Assembly (NCBI GenBank): GCA_963704565.1
Contig: OY969917.1
Location: 3,720,001-3,784,000, forward strand
Direction of reading: 5' to 3'
Origin: Rhodoblastus sp963704565
GTDB taxonomy: Bacteria > Pseudomonadota > Alphaproteobacteria > Rhizobiales > Beijerinckiaceae
DNA length: 64,000 bases
Shown here: in pieces, positions 52,383 to 61,121 of the stretch
Numbering within the stretch: the stretch's first letter is position 1
Layout of the letters: each line of letters begins with the position of its first letter
Program-made: the position numbers and the translations under genes
Notes under the pieces: model-generated
The model's database searches: none
Told to the model about the DNA's origin: nothing
What the model saw: only the letters and a program-made list of their open reading frames with translations

Positions 52383-52582
52383 CAGGCTTGCTCCAACTGC
52401 TTCAATTTCTTGCGCGCGGCGTCGAGCGCTTGATAGGCGTCGACCACGTCCCGCGCCACCTGCGGCGCATTGGCCCAGTTCGCGGGAAGCTCCTCGGAAA
52501 AATCATGCAGATTCATCTTCGCCGTCGTGGCGCGCGCGGAGAGTTTCTTGATTTCGGCCTTCAGGGTTTCGACGTCGGACAT
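52382..52582 (-). CDS. Small nif protein of the CCE_0567 type
   Basis: 66 residues: MSDVETLKAEIKKLSARATT then AKMNLHDFSEELPANW and a C-terminal helix. This is a two-helix family (DUF683) found almost only beside nifX/fdxB. Function unknown. It sits between the DUF269 gene and fdxB. Confidence 0.87.
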   Translation of the reverse strand: MSDVETLKAEIKKLSARATTAKMNLHDFSEELPANWANAPQVARDVVDAYQALDAARKKLKQLEQA

Positions 52583-52594
52583 CGCGATCTCCGG

Positions 52595-53068
52595 TCAGGG
52601 GTTGGCGACTTCGGGATGGGCTTCGATCTCGGCGACGGCCTGGGCGACATATTTCTCGCCTTCCGCCACCAGTTTCGCCAGGCTTTCGAAGCCGAAACGG
52701 TGGACGTCGCGCAGATGGCGCGACAAAGCGATGAGCTTGCCGGCGATCAGCACCAGCCGGCCGAAGCCCTCGTGGCTCATCTTCATCATCGGCCCGGCCA
52801 TGACGCCGGTCTGTTTCTCCACCGCCAGGCCGACGGCGGTGTAGAATTGTTCGATCCGCCACAACACGTCGGGATCGGGATCGCCGATGATCGGAATCTC
52901 GCGCCGCTGCTCCTTGGTGACGATGAACTCGGCCAGCAGTTGCGCGTCGTTCTTCCGCTCCCAGGCGCCATGCGTATCCTGGGCGCGCATCAGCAGGATG
53001 AGCGATTTGGCGTAGGGGCGCTGCAGAGCGGCGGCGTCTTCTGCGGTGATGTCTTGCACGGCGACCAT
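52595..53068 (-). CDS. NifX-associated nitrogen fixation protein (DUF269)
   Basis: 157 residues, full-length DUF269: FIVTKEQRREIPIIGDPDPD, WRIEQFYTAVGLAVEKQTG and HRFGFESLAKLVAEGEKYV. Conserved downstream of nifX across diazotrophs; linked with FeMo-co trafficking but without a proven activity. The 64-bp gap to nifX has a perfect hairpin at 53108-53129. Confidence 0.92.
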   Translation of the reverse strand: MVAVQDITAEDAAALQRPYAKSLILLMRAQDTHGAWERKNDAQLLAEFIVTKEQRREIPIIGDPDPDVLWRIEQFYTAVGLAVEKQTGVMAGPMMKMSHEGFGRLVLIAGKLIALSRHLRDVHRFGFESLAKLVAEGEKYVAQAVAEIEAHPEVANP

Positions 53069-53107
53069 GGCGCGTCCTTTCTCATTTATTTCGCATTCGC
53101 TCCTGAT

Positions 53108-53129
53108 CGGTTCTCCTGCAGGAGAACCG
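53108..53129. other. Hairpin between nifX and the DUF269 gene
   Basis: Perfect 9-bp stem CGGTTCTCC (53108-53116) against GGAGAACCG (53121-53129), loop TGCA. Confidence 0.6.
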
Positions 53130-53132
53130 GTG

Positions 53133-53621
53133 TCAGACCGTCTCTTCGAGGAAGGATGGCTTCGGCGCGAAGCCGGCTTCCGCCAGAACCTTGCGCAGCC
53201 AGGGCGGCGGCGCGCCGTTCAGCATCGTCCGGGTGCGCTCCAGCACGGTTTCGATCGGCTGCGGCTGCGGCATCTTGATCGGGTGAATCTTGGCCGCCAC
53301 CACCTTGGCGGCGGAAGGCCCGCCGATGGCGAGGCAGAACAGCAGATGGCAGCCTTTCAGCGCCTCAACCTTGGCGCCGATCTTGTCGTCGCCTTCCTGC
53401 TTGTGGCTGCCGCTTTCGTCCGAGACATTGTCGAAGGCGCAGGCCTCGACGAAGCGCCAGCCTTCCGTCGTCACGTCATAGACGGCGAAACGGCTGGCGG
53501 AGCCGAAATGGGCGTTGAGCGATTTCATGTCGGATGTCGCGATGGCGACGCGCACGGCGGGCTGGCCGGAAGGCTTAAGCGGTGGCTCGTTATCGACGAG
53601 GCTGAAGCGGGCGGCGCTCAT
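53133..53621 (-). CDS. nifX: FeMo-co precursor carrier NifX
   Basis: 162 residues, dinitrogenase iron-molybdenum cofactor-binding domain: RVAIATSDMKSLNAHFGSAS, KGCHLLFCLAIGGPSAAKVV and PIKMPQPQPIETVLERTR. NifX holds NifB-co and VK-cluster between NifB and NifEN. Start overlaps the nifN stop (ATGA). Confidence 0.95.
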   Translation of the reverse strand: MSAARFSLVDNEPPLKPSGQPAVRVAIATSDMKSLNAHFGSASRFAVYDVTTEGWRFVEACAFDNVSDESGSHKQEGDDKIGAKVEALKGCHLLFCLAIGGPSAAKVVAAKIHPIKMPQPQPIETVLERTRTMLNGAPPPWLRKVLAEAGFAPKPSFLEETV

Positions 53622-54976
53622 GCGCGCATCTCCTTTTGTCGTTGCAGGAAGGGATTGAGGGAGGCCGGCGTGACCGGGTGAGGCGCGGCCTGGAACAGAT
53701 TGGCGATTTCGAAAATCGCCTGACGGGTTCCGTCATAGAGCGAGGCGCGGCGGTAGGCGGCGCCGAGCCGGTCGAAAACGGGAAAGCCGATGCGCAGATG
53801 AGGGACATGCAGCCGCTCCGCCGCCTGCCTGCCGTGGCTGTGGGTGGCGATCAGATCGGCGCTTTTCGCGCGCGTCTCCAGATCGCCGAGGTCGCCGACA
53901 ACCACTTCCCGCGCCGGAACCTGGGCGAGCGCCGCCGAACCGGCGGTCGTGGTGACGGCGGCGGAAATTTCCGCGCCGAGATCATGCATCAGCCCGGTCG
54001 TCGCCAGCAGCAGGTCGGGTTCGGCCGCGACCGCCATTTTCCGGCCGGCGAAGAAGAAATGGCCGTCGAGCATGGCGTCGACCAGCCGCGTCCGCTCGCG
54101 CCGCAGCCGGAGCGGAACCGGGCGATGGCCGAGATGGGACAGCTCGACGCAGAGCCGGTCGCAGGCCTCGATGCCAGTCAGATGATCGAAATGCAGCGTC
54201 GGGACGCCGGTTCGTTGTTCCAGCGCCTGTCCCGGCGCGCGCATATGTTCGCCGATGACCAAAGTCGCTTCCGACCGTCCCATGGCGGCGATCTGTTCGA
54301 GCGTGACGCCGCCGCGCGCCGTCGGGCGCCAATCCTCCGCCACCGTCCCGTCCAGCGAACAGGAGAGGTCGGGCAGGACGATCGGCGTCAGGCCGAAGCT
54401 CTCGATCGTCTCGCGCAGGGCCTCGACATCGGCCGGCGAAAGATGCAGTCCGGCGAGCACATTGATCTGCCCCTTGACAGGCTCGGCCTGGAATTCCGGC
54501 ACAAGCCCCTCGATGGTCGCCGTCACCGCCTTGGCCCAGCCTTCCTCCATCGCGCCGGAGAAATCCGGGGTCGAGGCGAAGACCACTTCCGTGCCCTGGA
54601 GTTCTTCGGCGCGCCGGGCGCGGATCAGGCGCAGGTCGCCGACAAAATCCTCGCCGCGGGTTTCGGTCAGCGCCGTGGAGCAGATGCCGATGAAGCGCGG
54701 ATTCATCCGCTTCTTGAGGTTGAGCAGGGCTTCTTCAACGTGATCCGCGCCGCCGACGATGGTCGAAACCTCGTTCATCGCGGTGGTCTGGAGCGGAATC
54801 ATTTCCTTGAAATGGCGCACCAGCAGCACCAAGGCGAAAGCCGTGCAGCCTTGCGAGCCATGGAACAGCGGAACCGCGCCGTCCACGCCGAGCCAGGCCA
54901 AGGCGGCCCCAAGCGGCGCGGAATTCTTGAGCGGATTGGTCGAAAGGGATTTCGCAATCGGCGCGACGGCGTTCAT
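53618..54976 (-). CDS. nifN: FeMo-co scaffold subunit NifN
   Basis: 452 residues. Beta-type subunit of NifEN, related to NifK: LFHGSQGCTAFALVLLVRHF, ICSTALTETRGEDFVGDL and PDLSCSLDGTVAEDW. Together with NifE it converts NifB-co to FeMo-co. Starts 3 bp after the nifE stop. Confidence 0.96.
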   Translation of the reverse strand: MNAVAPIAKSLSTNPLKNSAPLGAALAWLGVDGAVPLFHGSQGCTAFALVLLVRHFKEMIPLQTTAMNEVSTIVGGADHVEEALLNLKKRMNPRFIGICSTALTETRGEDFVGDLRLIRARRAEELQGTEVVFASTPDFSGAMEEGWAKAVTATIEGLVPEFQAEPVKGQINVLAGLHLSPADVEALRETIESFGLTPIVLPDLSCSLDGTVAEDWRPTARGGVTLEQIAAMGRSEATLVIGEHMRAPGQALEQRTGVPTLHFDHLTGIEACDRLCVELSHLGHRPVPLRLRRERTRLVDAMLDGHFFFAGRKMAVAAEPDLLLATTGLMHDLGAEISAAVTTTAGSAALAQVPAREVVVGDLGDLETRAKSADLIATHSHGRQAAERLHVPHLRIGFPVFDRLGAAYRRASLYDGTRQAIFEIANLFQAAPHPVTPASLNPFLQRQKEMRA

Positions 54977-54979
54977 GCT

Positions 54980-56464
54980 TCAGCACTCCTCGAAATCCTG
55001 GGCTTCCGTCTCGGCGAAGGCCTTGCGGAACCGGGCGACATGTCTGGGGTCGATGGCGGAATCCCGCGCCGCGAGCGCGCTTTCGTCCCAGGGCGCTGGC
55101 GCGCGGACTTTCGCCCAAACGGGATTGTTGATCGTGGCGTCGAGCTTTTTCACCAGTTCGACCATGCCGTCGTAGCCGGCGAAGGGATCGTGCCGCTCCT
55201 GGTTGATGTCGAGCCAGGGCGTGCGGGCCTTCAGGGCGATGAACTGGGTGCGCCCGCCCGACAGCATGATGTCGGCCTTGCCTTCTTTCAGGAAGGCGTA
55301 CATGTCGCGCGGCGCCATGTTTTCCAGCACATGCGGATCGTCGCCGAGCAGCTCCTTGATGCGCTGCTTGTCCTCGGGCGTCGCTTTGCGCAGGGAAGTG
55401 TCGACGATCTCTATGCCGACCTCCATCAAGGCGGAGACGACCGACCAGGATTTCACGCCGCCGGTGTAGAGCAGCACGCGCTTGCCCTTGAGCCGCTCGC
55501 GATAAGGCTTGAGACGTTCCCAGACGCGCGCCTCTTCCTGCGCGATCAAAGCTTCGGTGCGATTGATGAGATCATGCGGCGCGCCTTGCCGGACCAGCAG
55601 GCCGGCGATGTTGCGCAGGGCGTCCGACGTGTCCGAGACGCCGTAGAAGGAGCCTTCGAAATAAGGGAGGCCCCAGCGCTCTTCCATCTTGCGCGCCAGA
55701 TTGATCAGCGCCGCCGAGCAGACCATCATGTTCACTTTGGAACGGTGGGCGGAGGCGACGTCGGCATAGCGCGCGTCGCCGGTGATGCAGCAATGGACGC
55801 GGATCCCGAGCTTGTCCAACAGCGGCTTCACCTGCCAGAACTCGCCGGCGAGGTTATATTCGCCGAGAATGTTGATGTCGGTCGGCGTCGAGACTTCCGG
55901 CTCCATCGTTCCGATGACATGCGCGTAGAGCGTCTCGCCGGCGAGTTTGTTGCCGAGGTTTTTCGAGCCGGCGAAGCCCGGCGCATTGACCGGAATGACC
56001 GGAAGGCCGAGCTTTTCCGTCGCATGGCTGCAGACGGATTCGATGTCGTCGCCGATCAGCGACGTGACGCAGGTCGTGTAGACGAAAATGGCGGGCGGGT
56101 TATGCGCCTTGACGACCTCCTGAATGGCCTTCCACAGCTTCTTCTCGCCATTGCCCATGACAATGTCGATTTCCGACAAGTCGGTGGTGAAGGAGGTGCG
56201 ATAGAGCTGCGGGCCGGAGGAGGCGGCGTGGCGGTTGTCCCAGCTGTTGCCCTCGCAAGCCAGCGGACCGTGGATGAGATGGGCGGCGTCGACGATCGGC
56301 TGAAGCACGATCTTGGCCCCGTCGAAGGCGCAGCCGCCGGCCGCCGCCCCCGGCGTCAGCGGCTTGGAGCAGCCTTTCTTGCGCTCCTTGTCGCTCTTCT
56401 TGAGATTCTTGTCGCAAGCCGGCTCGTTGAAGACTTCCTGAACTTTTTTGGAAAGTTCCGACAT
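54980..56464 (-). CDS. nifE: FeMo-co scaffold subunit NifE
   Basis: 494 residues from ATG 56464 (MSELSKKVQEVFNEPACDKN). Alpha-type subunit of NifEN, related to NifD: GGCAFDGAKIVLQPIVDAAH, LIHGPLACEGNSWDNRHA and VYTTCVTSLIGDDIESVC. The frame to 56521 would extend through a palindromic NifA-like site and is rejected. A candidate sigma-54 promoter is at 56544-56558. Confidence 0.96.
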   Translation of the reverse strand: MSELSKKVQEVFNEPACDKNLKKSDKERKKGCSKPLTPGAAAGGCAFDGAKIVLQPIVDAAHLIHGPLACEGNSWDNRHAASSGPQLYRTSFTTDLSEIDIVMGNGEKKLWKAIQEVVKAHNPPAIFVYTTCVTSLIGDDIESVCSHATEKLGLPVIPVNAPGFAGSKNLGNKLAGETLYAHVIGTMEPEVSTPTDINILGEYNLAGEFWQVKPLLDKLGIRVHCCITGDARYADVASAHRSKVNMMVCSAALINLARKMEERWGLPYFEGSFYGVSDTSDALRNIAGLLVRQGAPHDLINRTEALIAQEEARVWERLKPYRERLKGKRVLLYTGGVKSWSVVSALMEVGIEIVDTSLRKATPEDKQRIKELLGDDPHVLENMAPRDMYAFLKEGKADIMLSGGRTQFIALKARTPWLDINQERHDPFAGYDGMVELVKKLDATINNPVWAKVRAPAPWDESALAARDSAIDPRHVARFRKAFAETEAQDFEEC

Positions 56465-56491
56465 GTCCGAACCTCGCTGGCCTGAGTGAAT

Positions 56492-56507
56492 TGTCGGATG
56501 TCCGACA
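56492..56507. promoter_or_regulatory. NifA-site-like palindrome in the nifE leader
   Basis: TGTCGGATGTCCGACA fits TGT-N10-ACA and is perfectly palindromic, but it lies between the predicted nifE promoter and the nifE start, an odd position for an activating site. Confidence 0.5.
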
Positions 56508-56543
56508 CGACCGCCCGACATGACGGCCTAACTGAGAGGCGGT

Positions 56544-56558
56544 GCAAACGGCGTGCCG
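56544..56558 (-). promoter_or_regulatory. Candidate sigma-54 promoter of nifENX
   Basis: On minus CGGCACGCCGTTTGC: -24 GG and -12 GC correctly spaced, first base off consensus; 80 bp before nifE. Confidence 0.6.
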
Positions 56559-56561
56559 CCG

Positions 56562-56608
56562 AGCATGATCCCAAAAAGTGGTTCCCGGCTTTTGAAAAAG
56601 ATCATGCT
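56562..56608. repeat. Dispersed palindromic repeat (AGCATGATC family) after nifK
   Basis: AGCATGATC (56562-56570) faces GATCATGCT (56600-56608) around a CCAAAAAGTGGTTCCCGGC core; a common intergenic repeat in hyphomicrobial genomes. Confidence 0.7.
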
Positions 56609-56620
56609 CGAAAGGAAAAC

Positions 56621-56644
56621 CGGGGCCGGCGAGAACCGGCCCCG
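56621..56644. terminator. Hairpin just after nifK
   Basis: Stem CGGGGCCGG (56621-56629) against CCGGCCCCG (56636-56644), 11 bp past the nifK stop; no U-tract, so partial termination or mRNA protection. Confidence 0.55.
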
Positions 56645-56654
56645 ATGGGATCCG

Positions 56655-58193
56655 TTACCTCGTGAGGTCGTAGGAATAGTCGGTGACGCCGGGAACGATC
56701 GTCTCGCGGTCGAGCGTGTCGAACACCTTGTCGAGCAGGGTGACCAGCACGCGCAAGCCGCCCTGATAGCCCCACACCGGGAAGCGGTGGTGGTGGTGCC
56801 GATCGAAGATCGGGAAGGTGAGGCGGATCAGCGGGATGCCGGTGTCGCGCTCGAGATATTTGGCGTAGGAGCTGCCGATGATGAAATCGGTCGGCTCGGT
56901 CGCCAGAAGCGAGCGCAGGTGCCACAGATCCTTGCCCGCCCAGACCTGCGCCTTGGCGCCGAAGGGCGAAGTGGCGAGCAGTTCCTTCATCTGCTCGGCC
57001 CACTTGGTCGTGCCGTTGGTGGCCAGGCAATGGGTCGGCTCGCCGCCGGTTTCCATCACGAAGCGCGCCATCGCGAGGACAAAGTCCGGATCGCCGTAGA
57101 TCGCATATTTCTTGCCGTGCAGATGCGCCTGGCTGTCGGCCATGGCGTCGATCAGGCGCCCGCGCTCCTTCTCGATCTCGGCCGGGATGGCCTTGCCGCT
57201 CAGCTCGGAAATCTTCATCAGCAGTTCGTCGGTGGCGCCGACGCCCATCGGATAGTTGAAGGCGGCGGTCTCCTGGCCGCATTCGCTTGCGAAATCCATG
57301 GTCTTGCGGGTGCACCATTGCTGCAGCGAAATCGTCGCCTTGGCGTTGAGCGCCGGCTCGATGTCGTCGATCCTGGTGCCGCCGTCATACATGCGGAATT
57401 CGCCGTCGGCGGGCGTGTCGTACTGGTCCGCCGCATCCGACAGGATGGTGTATTCGACGCCCATCAGGTCGAGAATGCGCTTCAGCTCGCGGTTGTTGCC
57501 GACCACGAAGCCGTCGAAGCCCGGAATGATGTTGATTTTGGCGTTGGGCGCGCGGGTCTTGCCCTTCCAGAAGTTTTCCAGAATGCCCTTGATCATGTTG
57601 TCATAGCCGTCCACGTGGCTGCCGACGAAGGCGGGCGTGTGGGCGAAGGGAACGGAAAAGTCCTGCGGGATCGATTCCTTCTTGCGGGCGTTCTCGATGA
57701 AGGAATGCAGGTCGTCGCCGATGACTTCCGCCATGCAGGTGGTGGAGACCGCGATCATCTTCGGCTGGTACAGCGAAAAAGTGTTGGCCAGACCGTCGAT
57801 CATGTTCTGCAGGCCGCCGAACACGGCCGCGTCTTCGGTCATCGACGAGGAAACCGCCGAGGACGGCTCCTTGAAATGACGCGACAGATGCGAGCGGTAA
57901 TAGGCGACGCAGCCCTGAGAGCCATGGACGAAGGACATGGTCTTCTCGAAGCCGGCGGCGGCGAAGACCGCGCCGAGCGGCTGGCAGGCCTTGGCGGGAT
58001 TCACCACCAGCGAGCCGCGGGCGAGATTCTTCTCGCGATAGTCCCAGCTCTTGGTCCAGTCGGCGATTTCCTGGACCTTGGCGTCCTGGGGCATGCATTC
58101 GAATTCGGCCTTTTTGCGGGCCAGCATGTCCGTATATTCCGGCTCGCGGAACAGCGGGGCGTGGTCGAGCACCTTATCAGCGGATTGAGGCAT
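56655..58193 (-). CDS. nifK: Nitrogenase MoFe protein beta chain
   Basis: 512 residues from ATG 58193 (MPQSADKVLDHAPLFREPEY). P-cluster cysteines in NPAKACQPLGAVFAAAGF and VHGSQGCVAYYRSHLSRHF, and CMAEVIGDDLHSFIENARK. It forms the alpha2-beta2 MoFe protein with NifD. nifD ends 105 bp upstream, with a strong hairpin directly after nifD. Confidence 0.97.
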   Translation of the reverse strand: MPQSADKVLDHAPLFREPEYTDMLARKKAEFECMPQDAKVQEIADWTKSWDYREKNLARGSLVVNPAKACQPLGAVFAAAGFEKTMSFVHGSQGCVAYYRSHLSRHFKEPSSAVSSSMTEDAAVFGGLQNMIDGLANTFSLYQPKMIAVSTTCMAEVIGDDLHSFIENARKKESIPQDFSVPFAHTPAFVGSHVDGYDNMIKGILENFWKGKTRAPNAKINIIPGFDGFVVGNNRELKRILDLMGVEYTILSDAADQYDTPADGEFRMYDGGTRIDDIEPALNAKATISLQQWCTRKTMDFASECGQETAAFNYPMGVGATDELLMKISELSGKAIPAEIEKERGRLIDAMADSQAHLHGKKYAIYGDPDFVLAMARFVMETGGEPTHCLATNGTTKWAEQMKELLATSPFGAKAQVWAGKDLWHLRSLLATEPTDFIIGSSYAKYLERDTGIPLIRLTFPIFDRHHHHRFPVWGYQGGLRVLVTLLDKVFDTLDRETIVPGVTDYSYDLTR

Positions 58194-58271
58194 GACAATT
58201 CTCCATTTCAGACAAGGCAGCGCCATACGGCTGCCCTTGCGAGGGAGTCAGGATAGATTTCGGGTTTTTGG

Positions 58272-58298
58272 GCTTTGGCCGCACGCGGCGGCCAAAGC
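58272..58298. other. Hairpin between nifD and nifK
   Basis: Perfect 11-bp stem GCTTTGGCCGC (58272-58282, counting from the last G of GGG) against GCGGCCAAAGC (58288-58298), touching the nifD stop. Confidence 0.6.
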
Positions 58299-59825
58299 TT
58301 ATTCGGCGGCGGCGAGAGACGGGGCCGGCTCGCTCTTCTTCTTCCACGGCGCCTTCATCAGGCCCCAGACGGGGTTGTTGATGGCGAGGTCCATGTCGCG
58401 GGCGAAGATGGCGAAGCCGTCGTAGCCGTGATAGGGGCCGGAATAGTCCCAGCTGTGCATCTGGCGGAACGGGATGCCCATCTTCTGCACCGGGTATTTT
58501 TCCTTGATGCCGGAACCGACCAGATCGGGACGGATCGTCTCGATGAACTTTTCCAGTTCGTAGCCCGTCACGTCGTCATAGATCAGCGTGCCGTCCTTCA
58601 CATAATGGCCGGTGCGCTGGTAGTCGTCGCCATGGCCGAATTCATAGCCGGTGCCGACGATCTCCATGCCGAGGTCTTCGTAAGCCGTGATGACATGGCG
58701 GGGGCGCAGGCCGCCGACATAAAGCATCACCGTCTTGCCGTTCAGACGCGGGCCGTACTTTTCCTTCACGGAATCGACCAGAGGCTTGTATTTGGCGATG
58801 ACCTCTTCCGCCTTGGCCTCGATCTCGGGGCCGAAATGCTTGGCGATCTTGCGCAAGCTGGCTTCGATCTGCGAGGGGCCGAAGAAATTGTACTCCATCC
58901 AGGCCACGCCATATTTCTCTTCCATGTGGCGGCAGATGTAGTTCATCGACCGGTAGCAATGGATGAGATTGAGCTTGGCCTTCGGGGCGCGCTCGATTTC
59001 GGCGAGCGTCGCGTCGCCGGACCAGTTGCCGACCACGCGCAGGCCGATTTCTTCCAGCAGGATTCGGGAGGCCCAGGCGTCGCCGCCGATATTGTAGTCG
59101 CCGATGACGTTGACGTCATAGGGCGAGGGCTGGAAGCCAGTGAGGTCGGTCTGTTCGGCGCCGCCCTTGTTGTCGAACACCCAGTCGCGCACCGCGTCAT
59201 TGGCCAGATGGTGGCCGAGCGACTGCGACACGCCGCGGAAGCCTTCGCAGCGGACCGGAACGATGGTCTTGCGGGATTCCTTGGCCTTCTTCTTCGACAC
59301 CGCTTCGATGTCGTCGCCGATCAGGCCGATCGGGCATTCGGACTGGATGGTGATGCCCTTGGCGAGCGGGAAGAGCGTGTTGATCTCGTCGATCACCTTT
59401 TCCAGCTTCTTGTCGCCGCCGAACACGATGTCGCGCTCCTGGAAGTCGGAGGTGAACTGCATCGTGACGAACGTGTCGATTCCGGTCTTGCCGATGTAGT
59501 AATTGCGGCGCTGCGACCAGGAATATTGTCCGCAGCCGACCGGGCCGTGGCTGATATGGACCATGTCCTTGATCGGGCCCCAGACCACGCCTTTCGAGCC
59601 GGCATAGGCGCAGCCGCGAATGGTCATGACGCCGGGAACCGACTTGATGTTCGACTTGACGTCGCATTCGGTCAGCACCTTGCCTTCATCGCCGACTTCT
59701 TCGGTGTTCTTGGCGACGTTGAGGTGCTTCTTGCGGCGCTTGGCGAACTTGTCCGGATAGGCCGTGAGGACCTCCGTGATGAGTTCTTCCATCTTGGCGC
59801 CGTCGTTCTTGGTATCGAGGCTCAT
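58299..59825 (-). CDS. nifD: Nitrogenase MoFe protein alpha chain
   Basis: 508 residues. P-cluster ligands in TIRGCAYAGSKGVVWGPI and ISHGPVGCGQYSWSQRRNYY, CPIGLIGDDIEAVSKKKA, the FeMo-co cysteine in NLIHCYRSMNYICRHMEEK and the cofactor histidine near RQMHSWDYSGPYHGYDGF. A Mo-type enzyme: no AnfD/VnfD features and no anfG/vnfG nearby. A repeat element and a hairpin separate it from nifH by 165 bp. Confidence 0.97.
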   Translation of the reverse strand: MSLDTKNDGAKMEELITEVLTAYPDKFAKRRKKHLNVAKNTEEVGDEGKVLTECDVKSNIKSVPGVMTIRGCAYAGSKGVVWGPIKDMVHISHGPVGCGQYSWSQRRNYYIGKTGIDTFVTMQFTSDFQERDIVFGGDKKLEKVIDEINTLFPLAKGITIQSECPIGLIGDDIEAVSKKKAKESRKTIVPVRCEGFRGVSQSLGHHLANDAVRDWVFDNKGGAEQTDLTGFQPSPYDVNVIGDYNIGGDAWASRILLEEIGLRVVGNWSGDATLAEIERAPKAKLNLIHCYRSMNYICRHMEEKYGVAWMEYNFFGPSQIEASLRKIAKHFGPEIEAKAEEVIAKYKPLVDSVKEKYGPRLNGKTVMLYVGGLRPRHVITAYEDLGMEIVGTGYEFGHGDDYQRTGHYVKDGTLIYDDVTGYELEKFIETIRPDLVGSGIKEKYPVQKMGIPFRQMHSWDYSGPYHGYDGFAIFARDMDLAINNPVWGLMKAPWKKKSEPAPSLAAAE

Positions 59826-59838
59826 GGCTTTCTCCTGC

Positions 59839-59941
59839 TAGAGCATATTCCCAAAAAGTTGCAGACTTTTTGGGCAAGAATATGCGCTAAAACAATTAAT
59901 TAGAGACTTATTCCGATTCCGAAGGAACGGAAAAGGCTCTA
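59839..59941 (-). repeat. Dispersed double-hairpin repeat, copy D, between nifH and nifD
   Basis: Inverted copy of the 28952-29055 element (same 5' and 3' hairpins, a few changes). It starts 14 bp before nifD on the nifHDK transcript. Confidence 0.85.
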
Positions 59942-59950
59942 AGGCTTGGG

Positions 59951-59974
59951 CCGGCCCCGCCTGAGCGGGGCCGG
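59951..59974. terminator. Hairpin just after nifH
   Basis: Perfect 10-bp stem CCGGCCCCGC (59951-59960) against GCGGGGCCGG (59965-59974), loop CTGA, 17 bp past nifH. No U-tract; likely gives a stable nifH mRNA 3' end. Confidence 0.6.
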
Positions 59975-59990
59975 GCGGGAGCGGCGCGAC

Positions 59991-60887
59991 TTATTGCGCG
60001 GCGGCCGCCTTGGCGGCTTCCTTGGCTTGCAGTTCGGCGAGCGCCTGCTCGTCGGTCTTCATGATGCCGAAGTCCAGCAGCATCTGCTCCAGCTCTTCCA
60101 TGGTGATCGGGGTCGGGATGATGCCCTTGCCGGAATTGTTGTGGATCTTGTTGGCGAGCTGGCGATATTCCTCGGCCTGTTTGGAATCCGGGGCATATTC
60201 GATGACCGTCTGGCGGCGCAGCTCGGCGTGCTGGACGATATTGTCGCGCGGCACGAAATGGATCAGCGTGCAGCCGAGGCGGGCGGCCAGAGCTTCCGCC
60301 AATTCCAGCTCCTTGTCGGTCTGGCGTTCGTTGCAGATCAGGCCGCCGAGGCGCACACCGCCGGAATGGGCGTATTTCAGAATGCCCTTGGCGATATTGT
60401 TGGCGGCATAGAGCGCCATCATCTCGCCGGACATGACGATGTAGATTTCCTGCGCCTTGTTCTCGCGGATCGGCATGGCGAAGCCGCCGCAGACCACGTC
60501 GCCGAGCACGTCGTAGGACACATAGTCCACGTCGTCATAGGCGCCGTTTTCTTCCAAAAAATTGATGGCGGTGATGACGCCGCGGCCGGCGCAGCCGACG
60601 CCCGGCTCCGGGCCGCCGGATTCCGTGCACTTGATGTCCTTGTAGCCGACCTTCATGACCTGTTCGAGTTCGAGATCTTCGACCGAACCGGCTTCGGCGG
60701 CGAGGCTGAGGACGGTGTCCTGCATTTTGGCGTTGAGGATCAGGCGGGTGGAATCCGCCTTGGGATCGCAGCCGACGATGAGGATTTTCTGACCGAGCTC
60801 GGCGAGCGCGGCCAGGGTGTTCTGCGAGGTGGTGGATTTGCCGATGCCGCCTTTTCCGTAAAAGGCGATTTGACGGAGCTTAGCCAT
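59991..60887 (-). CDS. nifH: Nitrogenase iron protein
   Basis: 298 residues. P-loop YGKGGIGKSTTSQNTLAAL, the [4Fe-4S] cysteines in GVGCAGRGVITAINFLEE and VLGDVVCGGFAMPIRENK, and the ADP-ribosylation arginine following the first cysteine (CAGRG). Dimeric ATP-driven electron donor to NifDK, also needed for FeMo-co synthesis. The Ala-rich tail (QAKEAAKAAAAQ) is typical of hyphomicrobial NifH. The frame is open upstream but MAKLRQIAFYGKGG is the family start, 65 bp after a perfect sigma-54 promoter. Confidence 0.98.
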   Translation of the reverse strand: MAKLRQIAFYGKGGIGKSTTSQNTLAALAELGQKILIVGCDPKADSTRLILNAKMQDTVLSLAAEAGSVEDLELEQVMKVGYKDIKCTESGGPEPGVGCAGRGVITAINFLEENGAYDDVDYVSYDVLGDVVCGGFAMPIRENKAQEIYIVMSGEMMALYAANNIAKGILKYAHSGGVRLGGLICNERQTDKELELAEALAARLGCTLIHFVPRDNIVQHAELRRQTVIEYAPDSKQAEEYRQLANKIHNNSGKGIIPTPITMEELEQMLLDFGIMKTDEQALAELQAKEAAKAAAAQ

Positions 60888-60951
60888 TGAGTGTCTCCGG
60901 TTGCGGATGGAACTGAAGAGCGAACAACGCCTTCGCTCTGGCCCAAGGGTC

Positions 60952-60966
60952 GCAACCGCCGTGCCA
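60952..60966 (-). promoter_or_regulatory. Sigma-54 promoter of nifHDK
   Basis: On minus TGGCACGGCGGTTGC, a perfect TGGCAC-N5-TTGC, 65 bp before nifH. Confidence 0.88.
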
Positions 60967-61044
60967 GATCGCAGCGGCGATAAAATTACATGTAAAACCA
61001 ATAAGATAAAACTTTTGACGGGAGCGCGACCGGTTCGACGCTCA

Positions 61045-61060
61045 TGTCGCGACTGCAACA
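61045..61060. promoter_or_regulatory. NifA site shared by nifH and the divergent ferredoxin
   Basis: TGT-CGCGACTGCA-ACA lies about 80 bp behind the nifH promoter and 62 bp behind the fdxD promoter; the only clear NifA site in this divergent gap. Confidence 0.75.
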
Positions 61061-61121
61061 AACCCGACACGTTTGAAGCCCGGCGCCGGGGTTGGATGGC
61101 GGAAATGGCGGAAGAATCCTG

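Noticed and set aside
53636..56485. A 949-codon open frame antisense to nifN-nifE
   Set aside because: Shadow of the nif genes caused by codon bias.
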